Positions 24,269-31,498 of a stretch of 64,000 bases of DNA are shown one piece after another. Numbering within the stretch: position 1 is the first letter of the stretch; each line of letters starts with the position of its first letter. Below the pieces are notes generated by a model. The model did no database searches. It saw nothing but the letters and a program-made list of their open reading frames with translations, and had not been told where the DNA came from. Position numbers and translations under genes: made by a program. The DNA lies in NCBI GenBank assembly GCA_934454525.1, contig CAKSFM010000012.1:1-64000 (forward strand), read 5' to 3'. The DNA comes from an uncultured Clostridia bacterium (GTDB lineage Bacteria; Bacillota; Clostridia; UMGS1883).

Positions 24269-24297
24269 AGTATAACGGTTTTTGTGCTGAATGTCAA
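24269..24297 (-). promoter_or_regulatory. tRNA-Gln promoter
   Basis: TTGACA and TATACT are spaced by 17 bp on the minus strand, about 30 bases before the mature tRNA 5' end. Confidence 0.8.
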
Positions 24298-24315
24298 GAC
24301 TTTTTTCAAAATTTT

Positions 24316-25044
24316 TTAAAGCGTACCTCTCAGCTTATTCGCCATTTTATAGCACAGCCAATAAACGTTTTTATCCTCGGCGCATTTCTTCATCCACAGC
24401 TTGCCGTCCGTGATGATTCCCGCATTTGTCAGCTCCCAAACGATGTCGTTAATGCTTTCAACCTTTTTCAAAATATTCTCCCCCTTTGATTCTATCATCG
24501 GGCGGAGATTTTTTTCATATGCCGCCCGTGTGTTGCCGCCGAAAAAGTTTGTGCCGGGGCATGTCTTTGCGGACTTCCCTTTGATGTAGTCGCCGAGCGG
24601 CTGCCCTTTTGCCGTCCACCATGCATGGTATGTCACATTATCGGCGGTAAGATGAAACCTTTCAAGCAGGATTTTCACCGTTTCCGCGATTGAAGCCTTT
24701 TGTGCCGCGGTCATTGTATCGCCGCCCTTGTCAAAATTCCCGAGACATTCAATGCATATTCCGCCCGTGTTGCACCCGATTATCCCTGCCGCCGCGCGGT
24801 CAAGGCTGCGCCCTGTCATGACCTTCCCGTCGGGGAAGATTGTGAAGTGCTGCGCTATATCCGAAAATCCGCGCGACTTCACGTGATAGCTTTTCATGCC
24901 GCTTTGAAGTTTTGCATGATTGCTCCCGTTAAAGTCCTTGTATGACGGACTGTAGGTGTGATGCAGCTGCACCGTCGTGATTTTTCTGCTCACGCTCTGC
25001 GCCGCAAGCCATGCTTTAAGTTCTGCCGCTGTTTTAATTTCCAT
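24316..25044 (-). CDS. phage-type N-acetylmuramoyl-L-alanine amidase (endolysin)
   Basis: The protein has about 242 residues. The Amidase_2/PGRP domain fills residues about 15-190, with the zinc ligands suggested by VQLHHTYSP, YHAWWTA and KTCPGTNF. The last 45 residues are a short helical tail. It cuts the bond between muramic acid and the stem peptide. There is no signal peptide, as in holin-dependent endolysins. The ATG at 25044 follows AGGGAGAG and overlaps the upstream gene by 11 bp. It is the last gene of a four-gene lysis and tail cassette. Confidence 0.85.
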   Translation of the reverse strand: MEIKTAAELKAWLAAQSVSRKITTVQLHHTYSPSYKDFNGSNHAKLQSGMKSYHVKSRGFSDIAQHFTIFPDGKVMTGRSLDRAAAGIIGCNTGGICIECLGNFDKGGDTMTAAQKASIAETVKILLERFHLTADNVTYHAWWTAKGQPLGDYIKGKSAKTCPGTNFFGGNTRAAYEKNLRPMIESKGENILKKVESINDIVWELTNAGIITDGKLWMKKCAEDKNVYWLCYKMANKLRGTL

Positions 25045-25285
25045 AATGACTCTCCCTTTCCAAATCATCAATGCGATGCTCTGCCACCTTTATCCTGTTT
25101 CCGTATTCCGCAAGAACCCCCTCGATGTGATACGTCCGCTCAATAACCGTATTGTGCTTGTCCTGTTTCTGTTCAATCTGCTCAAGCCGGTACAGAATCA
25201 GCGCCTTGGTTTTGTTGTTTGCCGCAAGGCTGCCGATGAGCGCCAGTCCGCCGGTGATTATCGCCGTTACAATTGTTTCACTCAT
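25034..25285 (-). CDS. small membrane-anchored coiled-coil protein (lysis cassette)
   Basis: The protein has 83 residues: one N-terminal membrane segment (TIVTAIITGGLALIGSLA), then a charged helix likely to form a coiled coil. Proteins of this form sit between holin and endolysin in many clostridial phages. Overlaps with both neighbours show tight coupling. A GTG at 25294 is an alternative start. Confidence 0.6.
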   Translation of the reverse strand: MSETIVTAIITGGLALIGSLAANNKTKALILYRLEQIEQKQDKHNTVIERTYHIEGVLAEYGNRIKVAEHRIDDLERESHYGN

Positions 25286-25469
25286 GACCGTCACCGCCGG
25301 TCTTTTTCTTCGTGAAAAAATATGTCACTATCATTGTGACAGTGTTGCTGAAAAGCAAAAACACCTTTTCGTCCAGCGTTTTCCCCGTTATCACGATGTA
25401 CACCAGCGTTAACACAAGTAAAAGCGTTACAATGCTTTTCACATCGATTAGCTTCTTCATTTCTTTCAC
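25278..25469 (-). CDS. holin-like protein
   Basis: The protein has 63 residues and two hydrophobic segments (SIVTLLLVLTLVYIVITG and LFSNTVTMIVTYFF) joined by a short turn and ending in a charged tail. Size, topology and place next to the endolysin fit a small phage holin. It overlaps its upstream neighbour by 4 bp. Confidence 0.6.
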   Translation of the reverse strand: MKEMKKLIDVKSIVTLLLVLTLVYIVITGKTLDEKVFLLFSNTVTMIVTYFFTKKKTGGDGHE

Positions 25470-25666
25470 GCCGTTTCATCCTCCAAAACCGCTTCGGTTG
25501 CCGCAGCGTTCTTTTCTTCAATCATCGTCTGAAGCTCGTAAAGGTCATCCTCCGTCAAAACTCCTTTTTCATAGTAACCGTTGGCGTTTAGTATCACCTG
25601 ATAATCCGCCATGTGACCCACTGCATTTTTAAAACCTATCATTAAAAAATTCCTGTAGTTAAACAT
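25466..25666 (-). CDS. XkdX-like small phage protein
   Basis: The 66-residue protein is found between the tail-fibre gene and the holin, where XkdX-family proteins are common. The YYEKGVLTEDDLYELQTMIEE segment (read in part) is compatible with that family, but the match is weak. It overlaps the fibre gene by one base. Confidence 0.45.
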   Translation of the reverse strand: MFNYRNFLMIGFKNAVGHMADYQVILNANGYYEKGVLTEDDLYELQTMIEEKNAAATEAVLEDETA

Positions 25667-27480
25667 TATACATTTCCTCCCTGTGATAATATTGCATTTG
25701 TCAAATTGGTTATTACTTTGTTAATATCCCGGTAATACGTAATTTCAAGCTTTGCCGGAGCGGCTGCCGTTTCGCACGTGATTGTATTTTCGTCATACAG
25801 CGATATATCACCGCTGACCGTCACGCCGGCTGTTCCGCTGCTTCCTTTTCTTGTTTTGGAAACAAGGTCTATATACTCCCCTCCGAATAACGGATTGTCA
25901 CTTATAGCCGTGACTGTCTTTTCCTCTGTTCCGTCTCCCGTAATTTTAACCGGGATTTTATAACTGCCGCTGCTCAAATCTCCGATTCCCGTTCCGGCTT
26001 CATATTCTGTCGCAGCCGTTCCCTCTTCAAGCTGTGGTTTGAACACAAGGCTGTCAGCCGCGGTTCCCTCCTTGATAACTATTTCAAACGTATTTGTAAA
26101 GCCATACGAGGACTTGATTTTCGCACCCCTGCCGGTATCCTGCGTGAAGCCTCTCATTTGAAAATAATACGTTGACAAGCTGCCGCCGGCAGGGCAGCCT
26201 GAAAGGAAGTACTGTGTTTTTGCCTCCACAGTGAATGCAGGTATTTCAAACACAGCGTCTGCGGTTGCTGTTCCGTTCGCGGTTATTGTGCCGTCTCCGT
26301 TATCGGTGAATGTGATACCGTTCACGGTTTTGGTTGCCGTTGCCGCTGCATACGGATAGCGTATCATATTTTTGCTTCCGTACACACACAGCTTAATCGG
26401 CTGTTCGTCCGCCAGTGCGTCTGTAGTTGTAAGCGATGCTGTCAGGCTTTCCGCGCTGCCCCGCACACCCAGGCGGTCTTTAACACCGTTCATCAGTTCC
26501 GACTTGTTTTCTTCCGACAAGTCCGCAAAGGTTAATTTGTCGCCCTTAACGCTGCCCATATTGTAACTGTTGCCGCCTACCTCCAGCAGCAGCTCTCCGT
26601 TTTCATCCAGCTCTGCCTGCGGCTTTGCCTCTGCATCAGGATAATAAACAATAAGATCTCCCGATTCATCAACCGAGAAAGAATAAAATCCGTTCGCCGG
26701 AACAACAGTTCCGCTGAGTCCGCGTTCTCCTGCGTCGCCTTTATCGCCTTTGTCGCCTTTTTCTCCGGTATCGCCCTTATCGCCTTTTGCCCCGGTATCG
26801 CCTTTATCGCCGCGTATTCCGCGCGGTCCCTGCAATCCTATAAGTCCGCGCTCTCCCCGCGAAACTATCAGCTGCCAGCAGTCTGCATCGCCGGGAGCCG
26901 TTCCGATGGTTTCCTTTCTGCACAGATAGCTGCTTCCGCCGTAGAAAACCTTGTTTCCCGGGTAATAAAGCTTTTCATCGCTGAAATCCTCCCAAACGGA
27001 ATTTTGTTCAAGCTCCTTGTCAATTTTCTTCTCAGTGCTTTCCATCAGCGTTTTAACGCTTGGCAAAAGCTGCTCAAATTCCTCGTGCAGCTGCATACTC
27101 TCCGGCGGAGTAAGCTCGGCACATTCCTCCGCCCCCTCTGCATAAGCTACAAACAGCTTGTCTGAAATTGAACGCACAGCTCTCTGCGGAAATCCGCTGT
27201 AGTAACCCTCAATGGTAAAGCTGCACCAACCGGTATATTTCACTGCTTCCGGCGGAATGACCGTTGTATACGTTTTTTCCGTCAGACCGGCTGAGAGAAG
27301 AACGCTCGTTTCATTTTCACCGCGGGCATCACGCCAGATAATGCGTTTTGCGAAAGCATCCCACTCAGAACCGAATGTTATTTTCAGGACGGTACTGTTT
27401 CCGCTGCCCGCGCCGCCGGCATTTTTTCCGCTTTTGGAAATAAACTGCCCGCTGACATTAATGTTAATAATGTTCTCCAT
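25666..27480 (-). CDS. phage tail fibre / baseplate-type protein with collagen-like repeats
   Basis: The protein has 604 residues. An N-terminal domain (about 1-120) looks like a baseplate or fibre attachment part. A coiled-coil stretch follows (about 125-160). Then comes a short carbohydrate-binding-like module with YYPGNKVFYGGSSYLC and a run of about 16 G-X-Y triplets (GDKGDTG type), a collagen-like shaft near residues 210-260. The C-terminal 340 residues are beta-rich and may bind a surface receptor. The AGGTCAAC-spaced GGAGG site supports the start. No head, portal or tail-tube genes are nearby. Confidence 0.75.
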   Translation of the reverse strand: MENIININVSGQFISKSGKNAGGAGSGNSTVLKITFGSEWDAFAKRIIWRDARGENETSVLLSAGLTEKTYTTVIPPEAVKYTGWCSFTIEGYYSGFPQRAVRSISDKLFVAYAEGAEECAELTPPESMQLHEEFEQLLPSVKTLMESTEKKIDKELEQNSVWEDFSDEKLYYPGNKVFYGGSSYLCRKETIGTAPGDADCWQLIVSRGERGLIGLQGPRGIRGDKGDTGAKGDKGDTGEKGDKGDKGDAGERGLSGTVVPANGFYSFSVDESGDLIVYYPDAEAKPQAELDENGELLLEVGGNSYNMGSVKGDKLTFADLSEENKSELMNGVKDRLGVRGSAESLTASLTTTDALADEQPIKLCVYGSKNMIRYPYAAATATKTVNGITFTDNGDGTITANGTATADAVFEIPAFTVEAKTQYFLSGCPAGGSLSTYYFQMRGFTQDTGRGAKIKSSYGFTNTFEIVIKEGTAADSLVFKPQLEEGTAATEYEAGTGIGDLSSGSYKIPVKITGDGTEEKTVTAISDNPLFGGEYIDLVSKTRKGSSGTAGVTVSGDISLYDENTITCETAAAPAKLEITYYRDINKVITNLTNAILSQGGNV

Positions 27481-27496
27481 GTTGACCTCCGTACAT

Positions 27497-27533
27497 AAAA
27501 AATTCCCCCGCGATAATTAATATATCACGGGGG
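27497..27533 (-). terminator. terminator of nfnAB
   Basis: CCCCCGCGATA pairs with TATCACGGGGG (one wobble pair), and a T run follows on the minus strand. It insulates the phage cassette from nfnB. Confidence 0.85.
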
Positions 27534-27566
27534 GTGACGAAAGTCGTTACACTTTTGGACACTTTT

Positions 27567-28967
27567 TTAATTTTTTTTGTTTTTTCTGATATATTCGTCA
27601 ATTGCCTGCGCAGCGCTCTTTCCTGCACCCATTGCAAGGATAACCGTTGCAGCGCCTGTGACCGCATCTCCGCCGGCATACACACCCTCACGGGTTGTTT
27701 TTCCGCTTTCGCCGTCCGTCACAATGCAGCCGCGGCGGTTTGTTTCAAGTCCCGGGGTTGTTTTTCTGATAAGCGGATTCGGACTTGTTCCGATAGACAT
27801 TATAACAGTATCAAGCTCAATATCGAACTCACTGCCCGGCTTTTCGACAGGTCTGCGGCGGCCGCTTTCATCCGGCTCGCCGAGCTGCATTTCAACGCAG
27901 CGCATACCCGACACAAACCCGTTATCATCACCGAGTATCTCAACAGGATTGGTAAGTGTTTTAAACACAATACCCTCCTCCTTTGCGTGCTCGACCTCCT
28001 CCTGCCTTGCGGGAAGCTCCTCCATTCCGCGGCGGTAAACAATATATACCTCCTCTGCACCGATGCGCATTGCACATCTTGCAGCATCCATTGCAACGTT
28101 TCCTCCGCCGACAACCGCAACACGGCGGCTCTTTTTAATCGGGGTTTTGGAATTCTCCTTATATGCTTTCATAAGATTTACGCGTGTGAGATATTCGTTC
28201 GCACTGTAAACGCCCTTGAGATCTTCCCCGGGAATTCCCATGAAACGCGGAAGTCCTGCCCCGCCTGCTATATAGACGGCTTCAAAACCGCTTTCAAACA
28301 GCTCGTCAACGGTTATAATTTTTCCGATTACCATATTTGTTTCAATCTTAACGCCAAGATGACGGAGATTGTCGATTTCCTTATGCACAATATCTTTCGG
28401 AAGTCTGAATTCCGGTATTCCGTAAACAAGTACGCCGCCGGCAGTGTGAAGCGCTTCAAACACCGTGACCTCATACCCGAGCCGCGCAAGATCCCCGGCA
28501 GCAGTCAGTCCGGACGGACCCGCCCCGACAACCGCAACCCTGTGACCGTTGCTTTCCGGTTTTTCCGGAGGTTCTCCGCAATGCTCCCTGTGATAATCCG
28601 CAACAAAGCGCTCCAGCCTGCCGATGGCAACGCTTTCTCCCTTAATTCCGCGGACACAGGTGCTTTCACACTGTGTTTCCTGAGGACACACACGTCCGCA
28701 AACCGCAGGCAAAGCGCTCGAACGGCTGATTATTTCAAATGCGCCCTCCATATCCTCCGCCGCAACGCGTTCGATAAATGCCGGAATATCAATCGCAACG
28801 GGACATTTCGAGCGGCACGGTTTGTTTTTGCAGTTAAGGCAGCGCTTTGCTTCGTTCACTGCCATCTCGTAGGTATATCCGGTTGCAACCTCTTCAAAAT
28901 TTCTTTTCCTTATTTCGGGTGCCTGTGACGGCATTGGACATTTTTCCGGACTCATGTTTCTATCCAT
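27567..28967 (-). CDS. nfnB: NfnB: NADPH-binding subunit of transhydrogenase (GltD-like)
   Basis: The 466-residue protein has N-terminal cysteine clusters for two [4Fe-4S] centres (CLNCKNKPCRSKCP and CGRVCPQETQCESTC). An FAD site GAGPSGLTAAG lies near residue 150 and an NADP site GGGNVAMDAAR near residue 290. With NfnA it forms the electron-bifurcating NADH-dependent reduced ferredoxin:NADP oxidoreductase. It is also similar to the small subunit of glutamate synthase, but the adjacent nfnA gene and the lack of gltB decide for NfnB. It starts one base after nfnA ends. Confidence 0.9.
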   Translation of the reverse strand: MDRNMSPEKCPMPSQAPEIRKRNFEEVATGYTYEMAVNEAKRCLNCKNKPCRSKCPVAIDIPAFIERVAAEDMEGAFEIISRSSALPAVCGRVCPQETQCESTCVRGIKGESVAIGRLERFVADYHREHCGEPPEKPESNGHRVAVVGAGPSGLTAAGDLARLGYEVTVFEALHTAGGVLVYGIPEFRLPKDIVHKEIDNLRHLGVKIETNMVIGKIITVDELFESGFEAVYIAGGAGLPRFMGIPGEDLKGVYSANEYLTRVNLMKAYKENSKTPIKKSRRVAVVGGGNVAMDAARCAMRIGAEEVYIVYRRGMEELPARQEEVEHAKEEGIVFKTLTNPVEILGDDNGFVSGMRCVEMQLGEPDESGRRRPVEKPGSEFDIELDTVIMSIGTSPNPLIRKTTPGLETNRRGCIVTDGESGKTTREGVYAGGDAVTGAATVILAMGAGKSAAQAIDEYIRKNKKN

Positions 28968-28968
28968 A

Positions 28969-29811
28969 TTACAAAACCTCCTTGTTCATCAGGCGGCAGG
29001 CTTCTTCTCTCTGATGTGCCTCGAAATCACGGTACATTGTACCCCTGCTCATTGCCTCATCAAAATCAACCTCATGACCGTCAAAATCAGGACCGTCAAC
29101 ACAGGCAAATTTCGTTTCTCCGCCGACTTTCAGGCGGCATCCGCCGCACATTCCTGTACCGTCTATCATTATCGGATTCATCGACACAGTGGTTTTTATT
29201 CCGTATTTTTTTGTCACGCCGCAAACAAATTTCATCATGATGAGCGGACCGATTGCAATAACCTCATCATATTCATTGCCGCATTTTATGAGTTCCTCCA
29301 GCGCAGCCGTAACAAGACCTTGTTCGCCGTATGATCCGTCATCCGTCATTATTTTCATTTCATCGCTTACTGCCTTAAATTCATCCTCGAGAATCACAAG
29401 CTCACGGTTTCTGAAGCCTGTTACCGAATGCACACAGCAGCCTGCATTATGCAGTTTTTTTGCAATCGGATATGCAATTGCGCAGCCCACTCCGCCGCCG
29501 ACAACGCACACCTTTTTAAGTCCCTCTGTATTGCTGGGAGTTCCGAGCGGTCCGGCAAAGTCACAGATGCTTTCCCCCTCGGAAAGCGCATTAAGCTCCA
29601 TTGTTGCACGGCCCACAATCTGGAATATTATCGTTACCGTTCCCTTTTCGCGGTCGAAATCCGCTATTGTAAGCGGAACGCGTTCCCCGTCTTCGGTGGC
29701 TCTGAATATAATAAACTGCCCCGGTTCGGCTTTTTTCGCGATAAGCGGAGCTTCTACAACCATTTTGGTTACTGTCGGATTCAGCGCTTTTTTCTCAACA
29801 ATTTTATACAT
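28969..29811 (-). CDS. nfnA: NfnA: ferredoxin:NADP oxidoreductase subunit
   Basis: The 280-residue protein has an FAD domain, an NAD domain (VVGGGVGCAIAYPIAK) and a C-terminal [2Fe-2S] site with GMCGGCR and a later FACVDGP. It resembles PyrK and sulphide dehydrogenase beta subunits, and pairing with nfnB makes it NfnA. The complex links NADH, NADPH and ferredoxin in anaerobes. Confidence 0.92.
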   Translation of the reverse strand: MYKIVEKKALNPTVTKMVVEAPLIAKKAEPGQFIIFRATEDGERVPLTIADFDREKGTVTIIFQIVGRATMELNALSEGESICDFAGPLGTPSNTEGLKKVCVVGGGVGCAIAYPIAKKLHNAGCCVHSVTGFRNRELVILEDEFKAVSDEMKIMTDDGSYGEQGLVTAALEELIKCGNEYDEVIAIGPLIMMKFVCGVTKKYGIKTTVSMNPIMIDGTGMCGGCRLKVGGETKFACVDGPDFDGHEVDFDEAMSRGTMYRDFEAHQREEACRLMNKEVL

Positions 29812-29851
29812 CCGAAATCGATCCTTCCTTCATTTTTTTGTCATTATTCTT

Positions 29852-29880
29852 ATTATACTAAATTTACTCGTAAATGGCAA
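29852..29880 (-). promoter_or_regulatory. nfnAB promoter
   Basis: TTGCCA and TATAAT are spaced by 17 bp on the minus strand, 41 bases before the nfnA start. Confidence 0.75.
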
Positions 29881-29925
29881 GCCTTTTAACGCAAAAACAA
29901 CGGAATGTAAATTTGAAAATTTTTC

Positions 29926-29954
29926 TTTCATTTGCGGCGGACAAGTAGTATAAT
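29926..29954 (+). promoter_or_regulatory. promoter of the DUF6873-ytxC pair
   Basis: A perfect TATAAT lies 24 bases before the start codon, with a poor TTTCAT at -35. It is divergent from the nfnAB promoter. Confidence 0.55.
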
Positions 29955-29977
29955 CAATTACAAAAGGAAGTGATTGC

Positions 29978-30712
29978 ATGGATTTTATCAGCGTTCCGTA
30001 TCTTCCCGGCGGCAGCGCCTCCGTTGCTGTGTCTGCAATGAAAATCCCGAATGTGCAGACGATTTCACCGCCGTCCGTTTCCGCTCTGCCCATTGGAATC
30101 CGCTGCCACAGTGACCTTGGGATATGCGTTCTCGGAGAGGGGCGCGCTGTTTGTCCGCCGGACACATTTCAATATTACAGTGAGCGGCTTACCCCTCTCG
30201 GCTACAGAATAATTTGCGGAAAAAGCCCGCTCGGCAGTCACTACCCGGACGATACGGCATATAATGTTGGTATAGCGGGAAAAAAGTGCTTTCTTAACCC
30301 AAAGGTATGTGATGAACTGCTTTTAAGCGAGCTTGAAAAATCGGGTTTTGAAATTATCCCGGTTCGGCAGGGATATGCAAAATGCTCATTATGCCCGATT
30401 GATCCCGGCACAATTATATGCGGTGACCGCGGAATAAGCCGCGCAGCCGAACGGTGCGGAATGACCGTGCTTGAGGTTGACAACGGCGGAATACTGCTCG
30501 GCGGATACGAAAACGGTTTTTTCGGAGGAGCCGCAGGAATGATTGCGCCGAATGTGCTGGCGCTTAACGGAGAGCTTTCGGCATTTCCCGGCGGGCGCGC
30601 GGTGCGGGATTTTCTGAACGAAAGAAAAATAGAGATTACAAATCTGAAAAAAGGAAAAATATATGATATCGGTTCTGTTATACCTCTGATGATTGATGTG
30701 CATAATATATGA
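29978..30712 (+). CDS. GME-fold protein of the DUF6873 type
   Basis: The protein has 244 residues and seems to be a member of an uncharacterised clostridial family related in fold to guanidino-group-modifying enzymes (arginine deiminase or DDAH-like). Features are GIRCHSDLGICVLG near residue 40, KCSLCPIDPGTIICGDRGIS near 135, and GGYENGFFGGAAGMI near 178. The first and third positions carry His-Asp and Asn-Gly-Phe groups where the fold has its active site. The function is not known. It is 12 bases before the ytxC-like gene, so the two may be co-expressed. Confidence 0.65.
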   Translation: MDFISVPYLPGGSASVAVSAMKIPNVQTISPPSVSALPIGIRCHSDLGICVLGEGRAVCPPDTFQYYSERLTPLGYRIICGKSPLGSHYPDDTAYNVGIAGKKCFLNPKVCDELLLSELEKSGFEIIPVRQGYAKCSLCPIDPGTIICGDRGISRAAERCGMTVLEVDNGGILLGGYENGFFGGAAGMIAPNVLALNGELSAFPGGRAVRDFLNERKIEITNLKKGKIYDIGSVIPLMIDVHNI

Positions 30713-30724
30713 GAGGTGATTTTT

Positions 30725-31414
30725 TTGGAATTGTTTTCAGCGCTTTCCGTGCCGTCGGAAATAAGTGTTGATGAATTTGTGCACAATGCCGCAGAAGAAA
30801 TAATCCGTAAATATGAAAAAGCAATGATTGACAAAATTGTTGCCGATGAATTTTCATTTGCCTCGGAATATGACCGCAGGGAAATTGCTGCGCTTGCTGT
30901 GCAGAGTGCTTCAGCCGACAGCGGCGAAATACTTGCATCGGTGCATTACAACAGGCGGCGCGCACTTATTGAAGAGGCGCTTAAGGATTACTTTGCCGAA
31001 AACGACTCGCTTAATCTTGACGGTTTTATCAAGTTTCGTCTTGGCGATTACAAGGATGAGCTGCGGCGGATCTGTTTTTCCGCAGCGGATGAATTTGCCG
31101 CAAAACGTGAATATGATGAGTTTCTCGAAATGCTGCGCTTTTTTGTTTCGGTGCAATCACCGCGCGAGGAGCTTGTGCATGTTGTAAAAAAAGGGAGCGG
31201 GCTTCGGATTCTCAGCAAACGAAAAAAGGATATTACCGAGCTGTACGCCGCCGAATTTGCACAAAGCGGCGAAGAGCTGACCGATGAGGATATTGCACTG
31301 AGCGCACTTATTGCAATTGCTCCGAATACAGTGATTATTCACGGTGACCGCGGAAGCAACCCTTTGTTTGATACGATAGAAGCAATTTTTGACGAGGTCA
31401 AATATCGGAAATAG
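30725..31414 (+). CDS. YtxC-like sporulation protein
   Basis: The protein has about 229 residues. It is charged, mostly helical, and has the pattern LNLDGFIKFRLGDYKDEL near residue 100 followed by a C-terminal domain ending IHGDRGSNPLFDTIEAIF. These fit the YtxC family, named from Bacillus where its role in sporulation is unclear. The start is probably TTG at 30725, seven bases after AGAGGTG; a GTG at 30716 lies inside that ribosome site. Confidence 0.7.
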   Translation: MELFSALSVPSEISVDEFVHNAAEEIIRKYEKAMIDKIVADEFSFASEYDRREIAALAVQSASADSGEILASVHYNRRRALIEEALKDYFAENDSLNLDGFIKFRLGDYKDELRRICFSAADEFAAKREYDEFLEMLRFFVSVQSPREELVHVVKKGSGLRILSKRKKDITELYAAEFAQSGEELTDEDIALSALIAIAPNTVIIHGDRGSNPLFDTIEAIFDEVKYRK

Positions 31415-31421
31415 GAACAGG

Positions 31422-31455
31422 CAGAGCGCCCGGAGTTAAAACTTCGGGCGCTCTG
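31422..31455. terminator. bidirectional terminator
   Basis: CAGAGCGCCCG pairs perfectly with CGGGCGCTCTG between two convergent genes. An inner AGT/ACT pair extends the stem. Confidence 0.8.
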
Positions 31456-31498
31456 TCTCAGATTTCAGCGTCTGCGTGAAAAAGTCTTTGTAAGATTT

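Noticed and set aside
23999..24309. Three frames over tRNA-Gln
   Set aside because: They read through the tRNA gene on either strand and have no support.
27534..28928. 464-codon plus-strand frame opposite nfnB
   Set aside because: NfnB has full Fe-S, FAD and NADP motifs on the minus strand. The opposite frame has no ribosome site of note and a low-complexity Cys/His/Arg composition.
27567..28967. Glutamate synthase small subunit (gltD)
   Set aside because: The adjacent nfnA gene and absence of gltB favour NfnB of the bifurcating transhydrogenase.
29189..29953. 254-codon plus-strand frame opposite nfnA
   Set aside because: It is the mirror of NfnA coding and has a serine/proline-rich, unlikely protein.
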